Below are positions 59,865 through 64,000 of a DNA stretch of 64,000 nt, piece by piece. The position numbers were made by a program, and so were the translations under genes. Position 1 is the first letter of the stretch. Every line of letters begins with the position of its first letter. This DNA comes from Reticulitermes speratus (taxonomy: Eukaryota; Arthropoda; Insecta; Blattodea; Rhinotermitidae). The stretch covers positions 32,910,908 through 32,974,907 of the forward strand of contig JAJKFL010000003.1 of NCBI GenBank assembly GCA_021186555.1, given 5' to 3'. A model generated the notes under the pieces. It did no database searches. It had not been told where the DNA came from and saw nothing but the letters and a program-made list of their open reading frames with translations.

Positions 59865-60030
59865 AACAATTGCGAAAAGCGATTATTTAGCTTCGTTATA
59901 TCTTCCGTCAATCTGTTAGCCCATGCTTTCTGTCCTCCCATCCACATAGAATTACACGGCTTCCACTGAATGGCTTTTCGTGACTTTTATATTGGGGATT
60001 CTTACTAAAATCTGTTGACCGCATTCAGTT
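59865..60030. repeat. GCGAAAAGCGA dispersed repeat copy
   Basis: CAATTGCGAAAAGCGATTA near 59869, then TTCCGTCAATCTGTTAGCCC and TCTGTCCTCCCATCC. Order matches the copies at 26125 and 49790, with more decay in the CCGTC run. Confidence 0.55.
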
Positions 60031-60214
60031 TTGGTCTAAATAGCATGGCATTGACGGACATTTCTATGAATATCTTCTTACTTTTGTGATTTCTCGCCGT
60101 TTACGAGATGAGTATAATGAAATACAGTTGACGATCTTAATACATGGTGCCATATGAAGGCGAATTTTGTCTGGTAATTAGGGTAAAGTGGGTGGAGGAG
60201 ACTAGCAACGGATA
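60031..60214. other. Unassigned DNA before LINE tail
   Basis: Possibly decayed upstream LINE sequence, but no reverse-transcriptase peptide is readable. Confidence 0.35.
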
Positions 60215-60325
60215 CGGTTATCTGGAGGCGAAATACTAAAGAGCCAGGGCCCAGCGCGGGCTGTCGCGCCATTGAAGAAGAAGAAGAAGAAGAAGAAAGA
60301 AGAGGAAGAAGATGATGAATTTAGG
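60215..60325 (+). mobile_element. LINE 3' terminus with GAA tail
   Basis: CCAGCGCGGGCTGTCGCGCC..ATT runs directly into (GAA)n from about 60273, interrupted by GAG and GAT. The complete insertion at 43605-44016 ends in the same way (GTAGTGCCACC then (GAA)n). It is therefore probably a short 3' end of a related LINE. No target-site duplication is convincing. Confidence 0.6.
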
Positions 60326-61430
60326 GCAAAATACAAAATAACATTTCTAATATTTAACATTGAGCCTAACGCTTTAGAGTTGATTACAATAGTAACATTT
60401 CTCCATACAAACGCCGCGTATTTTGGAGTTGCTTAATACCCAGTGAAGTAGTTATGATGTTGTTATGTGACTTTCCTATAAAATTAATTACTTTTTCTTT
60501 ATGGATTTTCATAATGCATAATTAAGGAAAACGTAAATGTGTAAACAATACCTAATATTCATTGATTATATCCATTAATATGAAAATATAATAACAGACC
60601 CTACGATAGCAACAACAATTGATAGCTTATCTGCAGTTGTGAAGCGTACCAAAAAAGTATGATCCTCAGCTTATGTGATCGTCTGAGAATATTCTATGAC
60701 GCAAAGATCGAAACTCGCCCCTTTTTAAGTTTTACGTGCATTTTCTATTCCTTGTATAGGAAAGGTGTTTTTTCCCTATATTCACCATTGTTAAAGTTCG
60801 TTTTGAAGCAGAAGTGTACTTGATTTTTGTAACAAAGCAATGTCCCAGTAACTTATAAAGTATGTCACTCTGTTACATTCGTGCTTCCTAAATTCAAACT
60901 CTAATTACAGCTGCCCGATTTATTACTCTCTGTAATCTAAAGAAGAAAAATGTAAGAAAGAAATTCAAGATTTAGAGAGGAAAAATAAACTTTTATTTCA
61001 GCTGATTGCTTACACCAAAATTTCCTATGCACAATGAAATGTTAGAATACACTAAGAGCCAGTAGATGATAGTGTTCAAAGTAGTTTTATTTTGGACACA
61101 GACAGAAACTTCTTGCTGTTTTAGTATGCTCAGCTTATACAATGATATCTGTGTCAGAGATACGTTCATAAAAGTTATTTCTATAATAAAATAACTCAAA
61201 CATATCTTGCTACTTCACATGAATTTTCTTATAACTGGTTTCAGTTTCATTTGGGCTTTGCTGCAGATGGGCCCCCTCTCCGCAGTCATTTTAAAATATT
61301 CGAGTCCCTCTCCAGAACCCCTTTTTACGTGATCTACCATTTAAATGTGATCATAATGGGATTAGTTTTGACATGCATTGCTTAACAGCATGAATTGTAT
61401 TTTGTTTAGAAGTACAGCGCTAACCATAAT
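60326..61430. other. AT-rich DNA, nothing recognised
   Basis: No supported feature. Confidence 0.5.
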
Positions 61431-61605
61431 CGGCGCTAGAAGGAGTGGGTGGCCAAATCCAGGTCCAGGCCGCTTTACCCCCGGAAAAGAGACCAGATAC
61501 CCGTTGTACGGGAGGCTGGGTGGGACTTGGGGCCTGTCTGGATGAGTCCAGAAATCTCGTCTCCACCGGGGTTCGAAACCCGGACCTTCCACTCCGTAAC
61601 AAGTC
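61431..61605 (-). mobile_element. SINE copy, minus strand
   Basis: The minus strand reads GAGTGGAAGGTCCGG, B box GGGTTTCGAACCCCGG, GAGACGAGATTTCTGG and ACTCATCCAGACAGGCCC. It goes on with CCCACCCAGCCTCCCGTAC, the core TTTTCCGGGGGTAAAGCGGCC, and GGCCACCCACTCCTTCTAGC. It is close to the 25386 copy up to the GCGCC point and then stops, so the 3' third is missing. Confidence 0.82.
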
Positions 61606-62725
61606 GTTGTGACGTCTGCATTATGCGAAATTCTTAGGTCTAAATATTGAAGTAATAAATTTCGTTTATTTATTCTATTTATATCGGACATGAAGTAATA
61701 AGTTCATTTTAATTATTTGTTCAATCTTAAGAAAATAAAGTGCCTTTTTGCTTTAATTTAACAACACAAATCTATTATCATACTTAGGCGGAGCGGATAG
61801 CAATTACAAACGACAATCAGAAGTGTCACCGAATTTCATGCCTTAAAATAATCACAGAACGTGTATTGGTCATTATCTAATTACGGTATTGAACAAATGC
61901 AGAAGTTATTCAAGTTGAGCAGAACGTGTTTGTCTCCTCTACCAACAGAACACGTAACTAAACTTTGAAGCTGACAAGCCAGACAGAGCCGCCGCAAGAG
62001 ACACAAGTCGGATCGTAACAACGTAACCCTCTCTAAGTACTTTAATCCCATTTAAGCCTGTTTATTCTTGAAATGCGTTTTTGCACAAGTACGAGCATTA
62101 TGCCGTAAGGCATATCTCGTGATGAAGCAGAAAATCTTCTTATCTCGGCAGTATACCGTAATGAAGTGGGAGAGTGTGTAGTGGATTTGTCTTTATTGCA
62201 TGGTTTGGTAAGTTTAGGGCGAGTGTCACGTGGTTGCTTGCGATATGTCCAAAGCCGTGGAAGCAGCAATCATGTGATAAACTGTAAAGCCACCTCGCGC
62301 CATTAACAATTACCGCGTCATGTTTGCGAGCAGCAGATGCTTGGTCATGTTTGCAGTGCGCCCTGTGTGTGATTGAAAAGAGGGACACGCAGATGCGGGA
62401 TCATCCTTTTTACGATCTAGTCCCCATGGTCAATATGTTCGCAGAGTGACTCAGAAGAAACTAAGATATTCTTGTAAATTACATCAGTACAAGTCTCTAC
62501 AGTCTTTGAGAAAAGGGATTGCAACATTTTAAGTTGACTTTACTAAATGTAGATTGAATGAGGCGTACAAAAAAACGTTATGTGTGAACATAACTGTGTG
62601 TCTGCATAGCAGACCCTATAAGATAAGGAAAGGCCAATATTTAAGTAGGCATAATTGCAAACCATTTATTTAAACTACAGAACGCAAGCTTTTAATTTGA
62701 TGTCAGTCACTAACGGTGCCTCATA
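61606..62725. other. Unassigned DNA with a higher-GC patch
   Basis: About 62160-62410 is GC-richer and open on the minus strand in two frames. No splice or domain evidence. It may be regulatory, exonic or repeat-derived. Confidence 0.35.
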
Positions 62726-62763
62726 TATAATAATAATAATAATAATATTAATAATAATAATAC
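62726..62763. repeat. (TAA)n microsatellite
   Basis: ATAATAATAATAATAAT type array of about 37 bp with one ATT break. Confidence 0.95.
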
Positions 62764-64000
62764 GTTGTAATTTAGGAAATATTAAAGTTCTAGCTTAAAA
62801 GCGCAAAGGCCAATAAAAAAGTAGTTAAAATAATCACAACACAAACTACACAAATATAGGCGCTCGTGCTCGCGCGGCCACGGACACACACACACAAAAA
62901 AAACAATATAACATAACACTCAAAAAAATGTGGATGTATGACTTAAATTTAATCACAAGTGGGCTGAATATCTAAAACCATAACTGAAAATTTTCTACTA
63001 AAATAAAATATGTTTCAAATAATAATTTGCTTACTAAGTACATCTAAAGTATTGCTAGAAATCTGCAGATGTTGCTCATCCAGCGGCAGGGAAACTTTGT
63101 GTGCTACAGAATATAATAATAATAATTATTATTATTATATTATTATGTTTTTAGGAAACTCTTTATTTCCGCAACATCTGATTCGAAAGCACTTCACATT
63201 TCTCTTCGTAATAGTAAACAAAGTGGAAATTAAATTTCTTATGGTTGTGTCTGTGTGTGTTTTTATTCTGATATCACAAACACGCTTATGACCAAAGCAC
63301 ACTAAAGCCCCTGGAAATATTTTGTTTTTAAATATGGTCATGTTGTGGAAGCAATTTTGAAATCGGCTGAATTAAGAGAGGCATAAAGCTTGGAAAACAC
63401 CTTCTTGTTCCCTTGTGCCAGACTAAAAAAAGGATCCAATAAAGTAATAGAGAGCAATATCCGAATCACTTGTTTATTCTGTGCATCTGAGCGGCACGTG
63501 GGTCATTCTTAGTAGAATATCTGCAGAAATGAAAGGGCCTGATCCGTTCCCAAAATTGTTACTTTTGTATGCATGTAGTATCCACGCCGTAAAGTGAAAG
63601 AATCAAGCTCTAAAGTAGCACGTACCTATTCACAATGTCAATTATAGAAACTGAAACACCTTATTCAATATTTCTCTATGTGCCAGAAGAAATCAGCCAG
63701 TAGTATGACTCCCTTGTTTATAAGAAATTTGTTACATAAATTAAAGTTTCTGCTATATGTAACTAATTTTCACTCTTGATCTTTAGTCCCAAATTTTATA
63801 TTAATTTTATTATGTATATATTACTGTTATTATTACTAAATATTATGATTAACAAATACGTTTTGATTATTAAGTGTGCAAGTATGAAAAATAACTACAG
63901 TTTTTCTAGAGTACTCACGATTTGCTGAAAGTAAGCCATTTGTTACCAATATAATGAATATTGTCCTTCATTTAGGCTAGTTACAAAGCCGTTTACAAAG
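62764..64000. other. AT-rich DNA with small simple repeats
   Basis: An ACACACACAC run lies at about 62884-62895. A self-complementary ATAATAAT/ATTATTAT array lies at about 63111-63146. No gene is supported to the window end. Confidence 0.5.

Noticed and set aside
1..64000. CRISPR array, prokaryotic operons, phage or plasmid functions
   Set aside because: No regularly spaced repeats, no Shine-Dalgarno-led genes and no long frames; everything indicates animal nuclear DNA.

Overview
This is a eukaryotic, AT-rich window with no bacterial-style genes. No long open reading frame occurs on either strand, and every sizeable reading frame I inspected is explained by a repeat, a microsatellite or chance. 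The repeat content points to an insect with a large, repeat-filled genome. Three degenerate C-terminal ends of LINE reverse transcriptases and about a dozen tRNA-derived SINE copies resemble repeats I associate with cockroaches and termites. Blattodea is my best guess, from memory of repeat types and not from a search.

Layout. Nearly everything is intronic or intergenic DNA carrying old insertions. SINE-type copies lie at about 3.6, 5.3, 15.3, 17.4, 25.4, 27.5, 28.3, 28.8, 32.5, 33.5, 37.1, 56.7 and 61.4 kb. A second, possibly tRNA-headed repeat lies at 22.6 and 23.3 kb. LINE ends lie at 38.8 kb (AATG tail), 40.8-41.4 kb (minus strand), 43.6-44.0 kb (GAA tail and a clear 15-bp target-site duplication) and 60.2 kb (GAA tail). 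A dispersed repeat with a GCGAAAA..CGA core and CCGTC/CTGTC-rich stretches lies at 26.1, 46.0, 48.1, 49.8 and 59.9 kb. Microsatellites are common.

The most interesting content is a family of small repeats built around a hammerhead-ribozyme-like core (CUGANGA, hairpin, GAAA, short palindromic ACAU(AU)GU, then A or C). I see it at about twelve places. Two copies (12431-12475 plus strand, 24023-24072 minus strand) can form all three hammerhead helices. Two decayed copies (13.5 and 36.8 kb) keep complementary helix I strands although the helix I sequence differs from copy to copy. Every recognisable core has one extra U between the conserved GA and helix II. Four loci (4.2, 12.4, 29.2, 59.3 kb) are inverted pairs, and the pair at 12.4 kb has perfect 82-bp arms. 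One copy at 47.5 kb is a 134-bp insertion flanked by a 17-bp direct repeat. This fits hammerhead-bearing terminal repeats of Penelope-like retroelements or the non-autonomous retrozymes derived from them. No Penelope reverse transcriptase is visible here.

Possible host genes are limited to two candidate exons. A CpG-rich segment at 11414-11638 holds a short reading frame ending at a strong splice donor, probably a first exon of unknown product. A 44-codon frame at 28612-28746 begins with a convincing signal peptide and vaguely resembles the start of an insect odorant-binding protein. I could not find further exons of either.
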